The notes under the pieces are model-generated. The model was given only the letters and a program-made list of their open reading frames with translations. It was not told the DNA's origin and did not search any database. DNA of 37,744 nt from Pseudomonadota bacterium (GTDB lineage: Bacteria; Myxococcota_A; UBA796; GCA-2862545), in contig SXOB01000018.1 of the NCBI GenBank assembly GCA_005776945.1, forward strand, positions 1-37,744, given 5' to 3'. The position numbers and the translations under genes are program-made. Position 1 is the first letter of the stretch. Each line of letters starts with the position of its first letter. Positions 36,726-37,744 of this stretch are shown piece after piece.

Positions 36726-37744
36726 GCCCCGATCCACCCGAGGTCGTCTGGCGGAATGGCGCCCGCGCTGTCGACGATACGGCGGAATTCGTCGCCTTCC
36801 AGCGACTCCTTGTCGAGCAACGCGTTGGCCACGGCGTGAAGCACGTGGGCGTTGTGGGTCAGAATGTTGCGCGCGAGGTCGTAGGCGCGGTGCAAGATGC
36901 TGCCAACTTCGCGGTCGATCGATTGGGCCGTCGCCTCGCTGTAGTTCGGGGCGCGCGACATCTGGCGACCAAGGAAGACCTCTCCGCCGTCGTCGGCGTA
37001 GGAAACAGGCCCCAACTCGCTCATGCCAAGTTCACACACCATGTGGCGCGCGAGCTTGGTGGCCCGCTCGAGGTCATTGGCGGCCCCGCCGGAAACCACC
37101 TGCATGGCGACCTCCTCCCCCGCTCGGCCCCCCATCATCATCGTGATGCGCTTGATCAGACTTCCGCGGGTGGACGACAGGCGGTCCTCATCGGGCAGCG
37201 TCCAGGTGATGCCCAAGGCTCTGCCGCGCGGAACGATGGTCACTTTCTGCACCGGGTCGTGACCCGGCAACAAATGGGCGATGATCGCGTGGCCAGCCTC
37301 ATGGTAGGCCGTGTTTCGGCGCTCCCAGTCTGGCACGAGAAGCGATCGACGCTCCGGACCCATGACGATCTTCTCGCGCGCAGCGAGGAAATCGGCTTGG
37401 GCAACCGTCGCCTTCTCGGTGCGCGCAGCGATCAGCGCGGCTTCGTTGCAGAGGTTCTCGAGGTCGGCTCCCGAGAAGCCGGGAGTCCCCTTTGCGACGA
37501 CCTCCAAGCTGACGTCCCCGGCCAGCGGCAGACGTCGCGTATGGATCTCGAGCACCTGCTGGCGCCCGCGCACGTCAGGAGTGGGGACGATGACGCGCCG
37601 ATCGAAACGCCCAGGTCGCAACAGGGCGGGGTCCAGCACGTCCGGTCGGTTCGTAGCGGCGACGAGTATGATGCCTTCTGTCCCTTCGAATCCGTCCATC
37701 TCGACGAGCAGCGCGTTCAGCGTCTGTTCGCGCTCGTCGTGACC
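36722..37744 (-). CDS. ftsH: FtsH AAA+ zinc metalloprotease (C-terminal part)
   Basis: Only the last 340 residues lie in the window; the 5' end is beyond the right edge. The first visible residues ([21 protein letters not shown], here split at VEMDGF) belong to the AAA+ domain, followed by [23 protein letters not shown], whose [10 protein letters not shown] carries the second-region-of-homology Arg fingers. The protease domain has HEAGH (the zinc site, in YHEAGHAII), the [10 protein letters not shown] loop, [11 protein letters not shown] and the third zinc ligand in [12 protein letters not shown]. FtsH degrades membrane and some soluble proteins, such as LpxC in E. coli. The C-terminal tail after the protease domain is short. 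It heads the visible operon. Confidence 0.96.
   Translation of the reverse strand, partial: GHDEREQTLNALLVEMDGFEGTEGIILVAATNRPDVLDPALLRPGRFDRRVIVPTPDVRGRQQVLEIHTRRLPLAGDVSLEVVAKGTPGFSGADLENLCNEAALIAARTEKATVAQADFLAAREKIVMGPERRSLLVPDWERRNTAYHEAGHAIIAHLLPGHDPVQKVTIVPRGRALGITWTLPDEDRLSSTRGSLIKRITMMMGGRAGEEVAMQVVSGGAANDLERATKLARHMVCELGMSELGPVSYADDGGEVFLGRQMSRAPNYSEATAQSIDREVGSILHRAYDLARNILTHNAHVLHAVANALLDKESLEGDEFRRIVDSAGAIPPDDLGWIGA

Overview
This is a GC-rich, gene-dense chromosomal window. It most resembles a myxobacterium-like member of the Myxococcota (the old Deltaproteobacteria). Three things suggest this: secreted proteins with MopE-type and thrombospondin-type-3 calcium-binding repeats, two MYXO-CTERM-like tags (Cys, Gly-rich linker, hydrophobic helix, RRRR), and a eukaryote-like Ser/Thr kinase beside a two-component-like protein. 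I identified no mobile element, CRISPR array, tRNA or rRNA. No gap between genes exceeds about 125 bp. Many adjacent genes overlap by 4 bp (ATGA or GTGA), so translational coupling appears widespread, and I used it to choose several GTG starts.

Layout. 3-1013 (+): the 3' end of ettA, an ABC-F translation factor. 1043-4636 (+): a large secreted beta-helix/MopE protein. 4661-9532 (-): a six-gene cluster, in transcription order DUF547 protein, a 108-aa protein, a secreted protein, a UbiA-family membrane enzyme, a degenerate histidine-kinase-like protein, and a membrane-anchored Ser/Thr kinase. 9658-10935 (+): enolase. 10943-11626 (-): a SAM methyltransferase. 11659-16515 (+): FadL-like porin, COG0523 GTPase, ThiD, ribosomal protein bL36 (cysteine-poor form), a secreted protein and a tandem FKBP isomerase. 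16528-21305 (-): a RAYT-like protein, a Nudix hydrolase with an expanded Nudix box, and a 1051-aa protein that looks like two exported proteins joined in one frame. 21383-28518 (+): FHA-GGDEF diguanylate cyclase, a DUF3857-like/TPR protein, a spermidine-synthase-like membrane protein with a frameshift, and a secreted protein.

28515-37744 (-) is one tightly packed operon of at least ten genes: ftsH (cut by the window edge), folP, cdaA, cdaR, glmM, nnr, tsaE, a divergent cysteine-desulfurase-like gene, an alpha/beta hydrolase and an MBL-fold hydrolase. It combines membrane proteolysis, folate synthesis, c-di-AMP signalling, cell-wall precursor synthesis, NAD(P)HX repair and tRNA t6A modification.

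The most unusual items are: (1) the internal sorting-tag/signal-peptide junction in the 18150-21305 gene, which suggests a polyprotein; (2) a RAYT-like protein lacking the HUH motif, next to a perfect 24-bp palindrome; (3) the degenerate histidine kinase coupled to a Ser/Thr kinase; (4) a possible zinc-economy pairing of a COG0523 GTPase with cysteine-poor bL36; and (5) a cysteine-desulfurase homologue with a remodelled PLP pocket. All functional calls are by motif recognition only; no database search was run.
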